Origin: Candidatus Cloacimonadota bacterium
GTDB taxonomy: Bacteria > Cloacimonadota > Cloacimonadia > Cloacimonadales > Cloacimonadaceae
Length of the DNA stretch: 18,465 nt
Assembly: GCA_023230795.1 (NCBI GenBank)
Contig: JALNWR010000026.1
Span: forward strand, 1-18,465
Direction of reading: 5' to 3'
The notes under the pieces are model-generated. The model was not told the DNA's origin. It worked only from the letters and a program-made list of their open reading frames with translations, and made no database searches. A program made the position numbers and the translations under genes. Below are positions 7,801 through 17,100 of this stretch, in pieces (the first letter of the stretch is position 1; every line of letters begins with the position of its first letter).

Positions 7801-8673
7801 GACAGCACTGTAAACAATATGATTTATCAGGAAATCTCGCTGAAGATCAAGCAGTCCCTCGAACAAAGCGAGAATATATATAAGAAATCCCGCGAACGGA
7901 TCAAGCACGGAGACGAGCTGCAATATGGCGTGCGCAAGATGGTCAAAGTATATGTGGCCAAAAAGCGTAAGATCGAAGTGGGAGACAAAATGGCCGGACG
8001 GCACGGAAATAAGGGTGTGATCTCCATCATTGCCCCTATCGAAGATATGCCCTTTATGGAAGACGGAACCCCCGTGGATATCTGTCTGAATCCATTGGGT
8101 GTGCCTTCCCGTATGAATATCGGTCAGATCATGGAGACTCACCTTGGCCTGGCGGCAAAGGCTCTCGGTTTTGATGCCGAGACCCCCATCTTTGATGGCG
8201 CCAGCAATGAAGACATCCGCAAAGAGCTCAAAGCAGCAGGATATGCCGAAGATGGCAAGATGATGCTTTATGATGGTAAGACGGGCGTCCCCTTCAAGGA
8301 AAGGGTCACGGTGGGCATCATCTATATGATGAAGCTGAACCACCTGGTAGCAGATAAGATGCATGCCCGCTCCACAGGGCCTTATTCGCTGATTACACAG
8401 CAGCCTCTGGGCGGTAAAGCCCAACACGGCGGTCAGCGTCTGGGAGAAATGGAAGTCTGGGCTCTGGAAGCCTATGGCGCCGCTCATGTCCTGGAAGAAA
8501 TGCTGACCATCAAGAGCGATGATGTGGATGGCAGAAACAACGCGTTCAAAGCCATTACCCGCGGAGAAAATCCGCCTGCACCCGGAGTACCGGAGTCCTT
8601 TAATGTATTGGTGAGTGAACTCAAATCGCTCGGCTTTGACATCGAGTTTGTCAAAGACGAGGAAGGCAAATAG
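4894..8673 (+). CDS. rpoB: DNA-directed RNA polymerase subunit beta
   Basis: This is the beta subunit of RNA polymerase, forming one side of the active-site cleft and the rifampicin pocket. I chose TTG 4894 because AAGGAG at 4881-4886 is 7 bp upstream and the protein then opens at the conserved RKIKSYSRISGRFAELG; the earlier TTG at 4870 lies in a hairpin. Length is 1259 aa. Landmarks are QLSQFMEQTNP at about 455-465, GRVCPIETPEGPNIGLI at 501-517, GDKMAGRHGNKGVIS at 1030-1044, and GGKAQHGGQRLGEMEVWALE from 1173. A coiled-coil-rich insertion at about 890-1000 is of the type found in the FCB group and Proteobacteria. The rifampicin region reads HKRALSAL (471-478): the usual second Arg is Ala474, and Glu461 stands where Asp is usual. 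rpoC follows after 11 bp. Confidence 0.99.
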   Translation: MRKIKSYSRISGRFAELGIPEVEIPNLLAMQVDSFNDFLQKDVHPLRRTKKGLQAVFESIFPIEDSKGNFLLEFIEYSVLQEKYTIGECRERNLSYQAPLKAKMRLSVFEITETGREHKDTLEQDVFLGEIPLVTDQGTFIVNGAERVIISQLQRSPGVFFSESKHPSGKTLYSAKVIPYNGSWLEFDIDIHDVMFVHIDKRRKLPVTTLLRAIGISTSHDLRKTFYKSEKVAVAEAKNRYLFKDIKVAGIDEPIAFANEQITDTLIKIFDDHKIKKVETIDGNFEIARKVLENTIAKDPTTTQEEALKKIYSLIRPGEDAPVEVAQQLVDRMFFNEKRYNLGEVGRHKINVRLGSAVDITTMTLTVEDFVNIFKTLINIYNDDDEIDDIDNLANRRVRTVGELLQEQYNIGLSMISRIIQERMAISNIDEITVHDLVNSNALINVVQGFFLTGQLSQFMEQTNPLAGLRHKRALSALGPGGLTRDRAGFEVRDVHASHYGRVCPIETPEGPNIGLIVSPAIYSRINHLGFIETPYRKVIDGVVSDEYVYMDAAEEEKFIIAQSDVHLDDDRRVEDETVFAREKGDFIQVSPQEIEYMDVAPQQMVSVSAAMIPFLEHDDANRALMGSNMQRQAVPLINPQAPVVGTGMEKIVTKDTSDIALAPYDAIVENLTSDYIDLKALNEKDEALYLGTGSRVQLKKFIRTNQDTCANQRPTVQVGDTVRKGQPISDGACVEDNRLALGTNMMVAFMPWYGYNYEDAIIISEKVAREDTLTSVYIEEMEVLVRNVKNGREELAYDIPNVPAHALRNLDKTGIIRVGSVIHAGDIIVGKVTPKSIEIDPSPEENLMRALFGDRAGDFTNSSLKAKPGMEGVVIDVKVFSRLEDGMDMEEENEVKIKMLKDELTLRRKKVEEFKQEKLSAILLGQKAKTIWDEKTNAYFIAPGKKINKDDLKRINFKKLDLDVEMVEDSTVNNMIYQEISLKIKQSLEQSENIYKKSRERIKHGDELQYGVRKMVKVYVAKKRKIEVGDKMAGRHGNKGVISIIAPIEDMPFMEDGTPVDICLNPLGVPSRMNIGQIMETHLGLAAKALGFDAETPIFDGASNEDIRKELKAAGYAEDGKMMLYDGKTGVPFKERVTVGIIYMMKLNHLVADKMHARSTGPYSLITQQPLGGKAQHGGQRLGEMEVWALEAYGAAHVLEEMLTIKSDDVDGRNNAFKAITRGENPPAPGVPESFNVLVSELKSLGFDIEFVKDEEGK

Positions 8674-8684
8674 GGGGAGACAGG

Positions 8685-11600
8685 ATGAAAGATACAAGAC
8701 GTGAACAAAGACCCGTGGATTATGATGCAGTCCGCATCAAGATAGCTTCTCCGGATACCATAGTAAACGAATGGTCTCATGGGGAGGTCACAAAACCTGA
8801 TACCCTGAATTATCGTACTTTAAAGCCTGAAAAAGATGGCCTTTTCTGCGAACGCATCTTCGGTCCCGAACGGGATTACGAATGCGCTTGCGGTAAATAT
8901 AAGAAGAAACGCTTTCAAAACACCACCTGCGATCGCTGTAATGTATTGGTTACCACCAGTCGCGTGCGGCGTACCCGGATGGGACACATTCAGCTGGCGG
9001 TGCCCATTGCGCACATCTGGTTTGTAAAATCAGCCCCTTCCAAGATCGGTACTTTGCTGGATATGACCATCAAAGACCTGGAGCGGGTGCTGTATTACGA
9101 ATCCTTCATCGTGATCGATCCCGGCGATAGTCCTTATGAGAAGATGGAACTTTTGGAAGTGGACGAATTTTACGAAATCAAAGATAAAGTCGGCGAAAAC
9201 TTTGTAGCCATGATGGGTGCAGAAGCAGTAAGAGACTTGCTGGGACGCATCAATCTCAAAAACGAAGCCCTTGATCTGAGAACCCGCCTCAAATTTGAAG
9301 AATCCGCCCTCAGAAAGCAGAAGCTGATTAAAAAGCTGAAGATAGTGGACGCCTTCATCAAAAGCGGGAATGAACCTGCTCATATGATCATGGAAGCACT
9401 GCCGGTATTGCCTCCCACCCTGCGCCCTCTGGTGCCGCTGGAAGGGGGAAGATTTGCCACTGCGGATTTCAACGATCTTTACCGCCGCGTAATTACCAGA
9501 AACAACCGTCTCAAGACCCTTTTGGAAATCCGCGCTCCGGAAGTGATACTGCGCAATGAAAAACGCATGTTGCAGGAAGCTGTGGATGCCTTGATAGACA
9601 ATAGCCGCAAAGCCCGTCCCGTGCGTGGACGCGGCAATCGCCCCCTGAAATCCCTCACCGACCAATTGAAGGGAAAACAGGGAAGATTCCGTCAAAACCT
9701 CCTGGGTAAACGGGTGGACTATTCCGGACGTAGCGTGATCACAGTAGGCCCAGACCTGAAACTATACCAATGCGGCCTGCCCAAAGATATGGCGGTGGAA
9801 CTCTTTAAGCCTTACTTGATCGAGCGCTTGCAAAAGATGGGCGAAATTGACAAGGTGAAGAATGCCAAGAAACTCATTGAGAAAAAGCAACCTGAAATCT
9901 GGAGCATCCTGGAAGACGTGGTCAAGGACTATCCCGTTCTGCTAAACCGCGCTCCCACCCTGCACCGTCTTGGCATACAAGCTTTTATGCCTGTGCTTAC
10001 AGACAACAAATCCATCCAGCTTCACCCCATGGTCTGCGTTCCTTTCAATGCGGACTTTGATGGTGACCAGATGGGTGTATATGTCCCGCTTTCCATGGAA
10101 GCGCAGATCGAAGCCAGAGTACTCATGCTATCCACCCGGAACTTGCTGCTTCCGGCCAATGGCAGACTGGCTATGGCTGCAAACCAGGATATAGTTCTGG
10201 GCTGTTACTATCTTACCATGGCTGAGGATGAGCCCAATGAAGACATCCGCAAGCTGCGCCATTTCTATGGCCCGGATGAAGTAATCGCCGCTTATGAAAA
10301 CGAAGAACGCTTATGCGGCGTCAAAGGCGAGGCCGCAGACGAGCGTAGCCTGGATCTGCATAACTGGATTCGTGTAAAGGTAGATGGCGACTACGTAGTT
10401 ACCACGGTTGGCCGGGTGATCATGAATCAGATCATTCCTTCCGAAGTGGGATTCCAGAATGTCACCTATGATAAAGGCAAGATAAACGATCTGGCCATGC
10501 TCTGTTATGATGCTGTAGGCCAGTGGCGTACAGCTTTGTTCCTGGATGAACTCAAGGTGATCGGTTTCCGTTATGCCACCAGAGCAGGAGTCACATTTAG
10601 TTTTGACGATATCGTGGTTCCCAAACGCAAAGACGAGATCATCGATGAATCTGAAAAAGATGTGAAGAAGATCTGGGACATGCATCAACAGGGTGGAATC
10701 ACAGAAGACGAACGTATGCAGCGTGTGGTGGATACCTGGAAAAAGACTACAGTGCACGTTACAGACGAGATGATGGAAGAGCTTTCGCACGAACGCCGAG
10801 GCCTCAATTCTATCTACATGATGTTCAAATCCGGTGCCCGTGGCTCCAAAGACCAGATCAAACAGCTGGGTGGAATGCGTGGCCTTATGGACAAACCTTC
10901 CAAGATCGGCTCCACCGGTGGGGCAGATGTGATCGAAACCCCCATTAAATCTAACTTTAAACAAGGCCTTACCGTGTTAGAATACTTCGTTTCTACTCAC
11001 GGTGCCCGTAAGGGTCTGGCCGATACCGCGCTGAAAACTGCTGATGCCGGATACCTCACCCGCCGCCTGGTGGATGTGGCTCAAAACGCCATTATTACCA
11101 TGGAAGATTGCGGGACAAACCGCGGTGTGCACATGACAGTACTCAAAGAGGGTAATGAAGTGGTGCAGACCCTGGCTGAAAGAATCCAGGGACGTTATGC
11201 CGCCGAAGACATAGTTGACCCCGTTACCGGGAAAGTCATGGTCTTTGCCGGAGAAGAAATCAGCAACAAGATGGCGCGCACTTTGCAAAATCACGGACTT
11301 ATCACCGTATTTGTCCGCAGCGTGCTTACCTGTGAAGCGGAACGCGGATTGTGTTCCAAGTGTTACGGCCGCAATCTCGGCACCCTGAAGCCCGTTCAAA
11401 TGGGTGATCCTGTGGGTGTGATCGCAGCTCAGAGCATCGGTGAACCCGGTACTCAGCTCACCCTGCGTACCTTCCATATCGGTGGTGCAGCTTCCACTAT
11501 CACAGACCTGGCCGAAGTGGTATCCTCCCATGACGGTATCGTAAAATTCGACCGCATGAATACGGTAACCAATACCGAAGATATGCTGATCTCTGTATCG

Positions 11601-13163
11601 CACTTAGGTAAATTGATTATCGTGGAAGAGAAGGACCCTAACAAAGTAATCGACGAGTACAAAGTGGAATATGCCGCCACAGTGCACGTCCGCGATGGAC
11701 AAAAGATTGTCGCAAATACCAAGCTGCTTTCCTGGGATCAATTCAATAATCCCTTGATTTCCACAGCTCAGGGCGTGTTGCATTACGAGCACTTTGTCAA
11801 AGACATTACCTACAAAGAAGAGTACAACGATATCACCTTCAGCCGTGATATCACTATCATCGAATCCAAAGACCGCAAGAAGCAGCCCCAGTTTAAGATC
11901 GTGGATGATGACGGCACGGTTGGCCTCATTCCTCTCCCCGCCGGCCTGGTAGTGCGGGTGGAAGATGGCAGCTTTGTACACACTGGTGATATTCTGGGTC
12001 AAACTTCCCGTATGACTATCAAACAGCGTGACATCACCGGTGGTCTGCCCCGGGTGCAGGATCTCTTTGAAGCCCGCGTACCCAAAGAAAAAGCCCAGAT
12101 CTCCGATATCGACGGTGTGGTAACCATTGGCGGCCTTAAGAAAACCGGTCGCGACATCTTTGTGACCCCGCCCAATGGCCTCTTCGCTTCAAATGATGGC
12201 CAGACCGAGATTATCCTGGATGAAGCCAAGAACCAATATGTTTTTGTGCTATCCAAAAAAACCGTCTATGCCGAAAATGATGGCAAATGCACCATAGTCA
12301 AGGACGGACGCAAGGTCTCGGTAGAGATTGCCAAACGTGGTAAAAAGCCAAGCGTCTATAATATTCCCAGAGGTATGGACCTTTTGGTCACCGACGGCAA
12401 ATCTGTAAAGAAAGGCTTCCCCTTATGCGGAATCTCCTTCAGTGTGCCGCCCGAACAGGAAAGCATAGTGGAAAGTGGCGATATGGTTATCGAAGGTCAG
12501 CCTCTGGCCGGCCGCAGATATTCCATTCCCACCGGAAAACGCATCATAGTACACCAGGGCGATATGGTAGAAAGCGGAGACCCCTTATCCGATGGACCGC
12601 TGGACCCGCATGATATGCTGGTAAAAGGCGTGATCGAAGCCCAGGTTCTGATTCTCAATGAGATTCAGGAAATATACCGCAAACAGGGCGTGAAGATAGA
12701 CGACAAACACGTGAGCGTGATCATTCGCCAGATGTTCAAAAAAGTTCGCATTACAGATAGTGGCAGCACCAGTTTCTTGCAAGGCGATGTGGTAGATAAG
12801 ATAAGAGTAGAACGTGAAAACCGCGAAGTTATTTCTTTTGGAAAACAGCCCGCCCAGTTTGAACAGCTGCTTCTGGGTATCACCAAGATTTCGCTTTTGA
12901 CGGATAGCTGGCTGTCTTCAGCCTCATTCCAGGAGACCACAAAAGTGCTTACAAAAGCCGCTATAGAAGGCAGCATGGACTATCTGGAAGGTCTGAAGGA
13001 AAGCATCATCCTCGGACACCGTATCCCTGTGGGAACCGGTACCAAAATTCATAACAACATGATCAAGGAAGCTGTGGCAAACGGTGATACCGTGGCCCAG
13101 ATCATCAGCAAACTCGCCCACCCCGATGTGGAAGAAGAAGCTGAAGATATCCTGGATTTTTAA
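8685..13163 (+). CDS. rpoC: DNA-directed RNA polymerase subunit beta'
   Basis: This is the catalytic beta' subunit. At 1492 aa it is longer than E. coli RpoC (1407). Visible landmarks are the N-terminal zinc site Cys67, Cys69, Cys82, Cys85; the magnesium-binding NADFDGDQMG at 455-464 with Asp457, Asp459 and Asp461; the second zinc site Cys809, Cys883, Cys890, Cys893; and the trigger loop GTQLTLRTFHIGG with His931. The trigger loop is interrupted by an insertion at about 937-1110, resembling SI3, before resuming at KQRDITGGLP. A further beta-rich stretch at about 1140-1310 contains two similar units starting at Tyr1225 and Tyr1279 (YNIPRGMDLLV and YSIPTGKRIIV). GGGGGAG at 8673-8679 is 5 bp before the ATG. 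It ends 41 bp before rpsL. Confidence 0.99.
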   Translation: MKDTRREQRPVDYDAVRIKIASPDTIVNEWSHGEVTKPDTLNYRTLKPEKDGLFCERIFGPERDYECACGKYKKKRFQNTTCDRCNVLVTTSRVRRTRMGHIQLAVPIAHIWFVKSAPSKIGTLLDMTIKDLERVLYYESFIVIDPGDSPYEKMELLEVDEFYEIKDKVGENFVAMMGAEAVRDLLGRINLKNEALDLRTRLKFEESALRKQKLIKKLKIVDAFIKSGNEPAHMIMEALPVLPPTLRPLVPLEGGRFATADFNDLYRRVITRNNRLKTLLEIRAPEVILRNEKRMLQEAVDALIDNSRKARPVRGRGNRPLKSLTDQLKGKQGRFRQNLLGKRVDYSGRSVITVGPDLKLYQCGLPKDMAVELFKPYLIERLQKMGEIDKVKNAKKLIEKKQPEIWSILEDVVKDYPVLLNRAPTLHRLGIQAFMPVLTDNKSIQLHPMVCVPFNADFDGDQMGVYVPLSMEAQIEARVLMLSTRNLLLPANGRLAMAANQDIVLGCYYLTMAEDEPNEDIRKLRHFYGPDEVIAAYENEERLCGVKGEAADERSLDLHNWIRVKVDGDYVVTTVGRVIMNQIIPSEVGFQNVTYDKGKINDLAMLCYDAVGQWRTALFLDELKVIGFRYATRAGVTFSFDDIVVPKRKDEIIDESEKDVKKIWDMHQQGGITEDERMQRVVDTWKKTTVHVTDEMMEELSHERRGLNSIYMMFKSGARGSKDQIKQLGGMRGLMDKPSKIGSTGGADVIETPIKSNFKQGLTVLEYFVSTHGARKGLADTALKTADAGYLTRRLVDVAQNAIITMEDCGTNRGVHMTVLKEGNEVVQTLAERIQGRYAAEDIVDPVTGKVMVFAGEEISNKMARTLQNHGLITVFVRSVLTCEAERGLCSKCYGRNLGTLKPVQMGDPVGVIAAQSIGEPGTQLTLRTFHIGGAASTITDLAEVVSSHDGIVKFDRMNTVTNTEDMLISVSHLGKLIIVEEKDPNKVIDEYKVEYAATVHVRDGQKIVANTKLLSWDQFNNPLISTAQGVLHYEHFVKDITYKEEYNDITFSRDITIIESKDRKKQPQFKIVDDDGTVGLIPLPAGLVVRVEDGSFVHTGDILGQTSRMTIKQRDITGGLPRVQDLFEARVPKEKAQISDIDGVVTIGGLKKTGRDIFVTPPNGLFASNDGQTEIILDEAKNQYVFVLSKKTVYAENDGKCTIVKDGRKVSVEIAKRGKKPSVYNIPRGMDLLVTDGKSVKKGFPLCGISFSVPPEQESIVESGDMVIEGQPLAGRRYSIPTGKRIIVHQGDMVESGDPLSDGPLDPHDMLVKGVIEAQVLILNEIQEIYRKQGVKIDDKHVSVIIRQMFKKVRITDSGSTSFLQGDVVDKIRVERENREVISFGKQPAQFEQLLLGITKISLLTDSWLSSASFQETTKVLTKAAIEGSMDYLEGLKESIILGHRIPVGTGTKIHNNMIKEAVANGDTVAQIISKLAHPDVEEEAEDILDF

Positions 13164-13204
13164 GATAAATGTGAATACACTGAAATGAAAAAAGGAGAAA
13201 ATCA

Positions 13205-13582
13205 GTGCCAACCATCAATCAACTGATCCGAAAAGGAAGAACGAAAGTTGAGTATGCAAAGAAAAACAGGGCGCTCATGGGATGTCCGCAAAGGCGCGGA
13301 GTATGCACACGTGTTTACACGACTACGCCCAAAAAACCCAACTCAGCTCTTCGTAAAGTCGCTCGTGTCCGCTTAGTAAACGGATATGAAATTACAGCTT
13401 ATATTCCCGGAGAAGGACACAACCTGCAGGAGCACTCAATCGTGCTCGTGCGCGGTGGACGTGTAAAAGACCTTCCCGGTGTTCGTTATCATATAGTGCG
13501 CGGAGCTATGGATACCTCCGGTGTCGATAAACGTACTAATTCCCGTTCCAAATATGGAACTAAACGTCCTAAAAAGAATTAA
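13205..13582 (+). CDS. rpsL: 30S ribosomal protein S12
   Basis: S12 lies at the decoding centre and affects accuracy and streptomycin response. The 125-aa protein begins MPTINQLIRKGR from a GTG start at 13205, with AAAGGAG (13191-13197) 7 bp upstream. The decoding loops are intact: TTTPKKPNSALRKV (about 39-52) and GGRVKDLPGVRYH (84-96). Lys44 and Lys88, the lysines whose change commonly gives streptomycin resistance, are wild type, and Asp89, the residue that RimO methylthiolates in some bacteria, is present. It opens the str segment, here joined to rpoC. Confidence 0.99.
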   Translation: MPTINQLIRKGRTKVEYAKKNRALMGCPQRRGVCTRVYTTTPKKPNSALRKVARVRLVNGYEITAYIPGEGHNLQEHSIVLVRGGRVKDLPGVRYHIVRGAMDTSGVDKRTNSRSKYGTKRPKKN

Positions 13583-13594
13583 GGGGTAAGAGAA

Positions 13595-14065
13595 ATGCCA
13601 AGAAAACGCAAAGCTGTTTTACGTGAAGTACTGCCAGACCCCGTATATAACGACGTAGTTTTGACCAAGTTTATGAATTGCCTGATGGTCAAAGGCAAGA
13701 AATCCCTTGCCGAAAAGATCGTCTATGGCGCCTTTGATATCATCAAAGAAAAGACTAAACAGGAACCCCTGGAAGTCTTCAAAACCGCCCTCGAAAACGT
13801 CCGTCCCATGGTGAAAGTGGTTTCCCGCCGCGTAGGTGGATCAAACTACCAGATCCCCACCGAGGTGACCGAAAAGAGTGGCCGTGCCATCGCCTTCAGA
13901 TGGATCATCGGAAATTCCCGTAAACGTAGTGAAAAGACCATGGTAGAAAAACTCGCCGCCGAATTGATGGCTGCCTACAAAAAAGAAGGCGCTTCCATCA
14001 AAAAACGCGAAGAGACCCATAAGATGGCGGAAGCGAATAAAGCTTTTGCCCATCTGAGATGGTAG
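13595..14065 (+). CDS. rpsG: 30S ribosomal protein S7
   Basis: S7 organises the head of the small subunit and contacts the E-site tRNA. The 156-aa protein has the usual length and shows PRKRKAVLREVLPDPVYND at the N-terminus, RPMVKVVSRRVGGSNYQIP in the middle and MAEANKAFAHLRW at the end. AAGGGG (13581-13586) overlaps the rpsL stop and lies 8 bp before the ATG. fusA and a second tuf would normally follow; instead a terminator comes 20 bp after the stop codon. Confidence 0.99.
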   Translation: MPRKRKAVLREVLPDPVYNDVVLTKFMNCLMVKGKKSLAEKIVYGAFDIIKEKTKQEPLEVFKTALENVRPMVKVVSRRVGGSNYQIPTEVTEKSGRAIAFRWIIGNSRKRSEKTMVEKLAAELMAAYKKEGASIKKREETHKMAEANKAFAHLRW

Positions 14066-14085
14066 TTTCCTAAATCCTATTCCTT

Positions 14086-14117
14086 AAAAAAGCTGTCAGA
14101 TTTCTGGCAGCTTTTTT
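14086..14117 (+). terminator. Intrinsic terminator after rpsG
   Basis: Six A, then GCTGTCAG, loop ATTT, then CTGGCAGC and six T. The stem has eight core pairs including one G-U, extended by six A-T pairs, and the T tract follows directly. This is a strong Rho-independent terminator ending the long operon. The A tract on the other side means it could also stop minus-strand transcripts. Confidence 0.9.
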
Positions 14118-14151
14118 ACCCTAAAAGACCTTATACATACCAGGAGTACCA

Positions 14152-17100
14152 ATGACTAAGAGATTGACTATTATCATAGCACTGATGCTATGTGCCGGAT
14201 TCATCCGGGCGCAGGGACTTGAAACTTTTGCAAACTTCACCGCCACCGGCAGCAGCTACAGCAATGGAAGCTTTACCGGGCAGGATGGCTCGGATTGGAG
14301 CTACATTCAGGCGCGCGGAGATACTGATGTCGATGGCAAAGCCCTGATGCTGGGCAAAAACCGCAGCCCGCAATCGCAGCTTGAATCCGGCCTCATCTCC
14401 GGCGGCATCGGCACCCTGTCTTTTGCTTACCAACAGGCATTCTCTACAGATGTGAATCTCTTAGTCCTGATCAATGGTACAACCGCAGGCTCTGTAACTT
14501 CCTCTTCCCAACCCGGCACCCCCCTGCAATCCCCCGAGTTTCAAGTGAATGTAGCCGGAGACTTCACCTTCACTTTTATCAATGCCGATAATAGCGATGG
14601 CCAGGTGGTGATCGATAACATCCTGTGGACTGCCTATGATTCATCTACCCCAGAGCCTAGTCTCTCTGTCAGCACTACCGGTTTGAACGGCTTTAGCTAT
14701 AGCCAGGGTCAGGGGCCTTCTGCGGCGCAGTCCTTTACGCTTAGTGGAACCGACCTGATCGGAGCTGTCCAGCTCTCTGCCCCCGCCGCTTTCGAGCTCA
14801 GTCTGCCTTCGGACGCCAACTATCAGGATAGCCTGTTGCTGAATCCCTCTGCGAGTACTCTGCCTCTTACCACCGTCTATGTGCGTCTCAAGGCTGCTCT
14901 TCCCGCCGCCTATTACGAGAATCAGATCCTGACCCTATCCACGCCAGGGGCTACAGATCAGGAGCTCTTGCTTAGCGGAGAGGTCACGCAACCTTCTTCT
15001 GAAGATGGCTATTTTATAGATTTTGAAAATGAGTCCAAAGGCAGCTATGCCAGCGGCAATGTCAATCTCAACGGCCTCAATTGGAATATGACCGAAGCCC
15101 TGATTGGCACTCTTGCCAATGATTTCAAAAATGGCGATAAGTCTGCCCGCCTGCGCGGCTATGGCAGCTCAGCCATGACTATGCTGGAAGACAAAAGCAC
15201 CGGCCTGGGCACCCTTTCTTTTTATTACCGCAGATATGGCAGCGATAATCAGGTGGCCTGGAAAGTGGAGCGTAGCATAGATCAGGCGCAGAGCTGGCAA
15301 CAGATTGGCGCAGATTTCACCGCTCCCGCTTCGGATGATGTGCAGATCTTTTCAGAGCAGGTAAATCTCAATGGCAACGTCAGAATCCGCATTCGCAGTG
15401 CCAGTGATGCAGGCTCATCCGATGCCCGTCTGAATATCGACGATATCTTGCTGACCGATTTTAGCGGCCAGACTCCGGCCCAAATCTCGGTGTATCCCCA
15501 AGCTCTGGATGCCTTTGTCTATCTGCAGGGCAGCGGTCCCTCACCCAGCCAGAGCTTCACGGTTAGTGGAGCGTTTTTGACCTCAGCTCTTGTGATCAGC
15601 GCCGCGGCCTCTTACGAAATATCCCTGAGCAGCAATTCAAATTTTTCCAGCCAAATATCGCTATCTCCCAGCTCCGGGATGCTGCCCGCTACCCAGATCT
15701 ATGTCCGCTTGAAAGGCAACCTATCTATCGGCAGCTATGCAGAAGACCTAGAGATTAGCTCCCCGGGCGCTCCCACGCAGTATGTGTCGCTGTCCGGAGA
15801 AGTGCTGACGGTGCAATTGCCCCAGGCCCCTCTCGCCCTGGAGGCCACTGGGGTGACTCCCTCATCTTTTGTAGCAAATTGGCAGGCCGCTTCCGGTGCC
15901 ACTTCTTACCGTCTGGATGTATATACCACGGCTGCCCCGCCCTCCTCTGCTACAGACCTGTTTTTCTCTGAATATGTAGAAGGCAGCAGCAATAACAAAG
16001 CCTTGGAGATCTTCAATGGCACTGGCAACACCGTAAATCTCTCGGACTACAGGGTGCATCTGTATAGCAATGGCTCCTTTAGCCCCACTAATCTTCAGCT
16101 TTCCGGCACATTGGTTCATGGTGAGGTTTTCACCCTGGTTCATAGCTCTGCCACCTCTGCCTTTCTCTCTCTTGCGGATTATAGCAATAACGGTGGTGTA
16201 TTGGGCTTTAACGGTAACGACGCCCTTGCTCTGTATAAAGTTTCTACCCAGTCCTATGTGGATATCTTTGGTGTGATCGGCGATGATCCGGGTGCTGCCT
16301 GGACTGTGGATTCCATTACTACCGTAGATAGGACCCTGGTGCGCAAACCATTTATCACTGAGGGAGTCAGCCAGAATCCCACCGGCACCGGCCCGCAAGC
16401 TTTTACTACCCTCGCCGCAGAGTGGGAAGGCTATCCTATGGACTATTCCGGCAATTTTGGCTATCACAATCTCTCCCGCCGTGAGCTCAGCTATGTGCCG
16501 GGCTATGAAGACCTCGATGTCGGCTTTGTGACCAGCTATACAGTCTCCGGTCTGCAGCCGGATACGGATTATTATTACCGGCTGCGAGCGGTGAACTCCC
16601 AAGGCATCAGCGAAGACTCAAATGCCATAGAAGTATTCACCCAGAGCGTCTCGGCACCCACAGTGCAGGCCAGCCACATCGAAGCCTCTATAGCCCGCAG
16701 TTCCATCAATCTGGAGTGGACAGTAGGCAATGGCGCCAGACGCATAGTGGTGATGAATACCAGCAACTATTTTTCGACTCCGGCGGATGGCACGGACCCC
16801 GCTGCCAATCCTATCTATAACGGAGTCGGACAGCAGGTGGTGTATAACGACGCCACCCAGTTCATCGAGGATTTGCCCTACAACGGAGTCCTGGTGGAGA
16901 ATCTGGAGCCTGCTACCACTTACTATTTCAGAGTTTTTGAGTACAATGGCTCCGGCAGCCAGAGCCTGTATCTGAATTCCACCGCCACCGGCAATCCAGC
17001 TGCTTTTACTACACTGGACAATCCCTACACGGGCTATTACACCGATATCAGCGGTTTTGGCGACGATCTAAAAAGCGATCTGCACGATCTGCTCAGAACT

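Noticed and set aside
7315..8697. 460-codon open frame on the minus strand across rpoB
   Set aside because: It is entirely antisense to conserved rpoB, has no recognisable domain, and such frames arise from codon bias in highly expressed genes.
15862..16602. 246-codon minus-strand frame opposite the nuclease gene
   Set aside because: It is a shadow of the repetitive domain-coding sequence with no homology or ribosome binding signal that I can identify.
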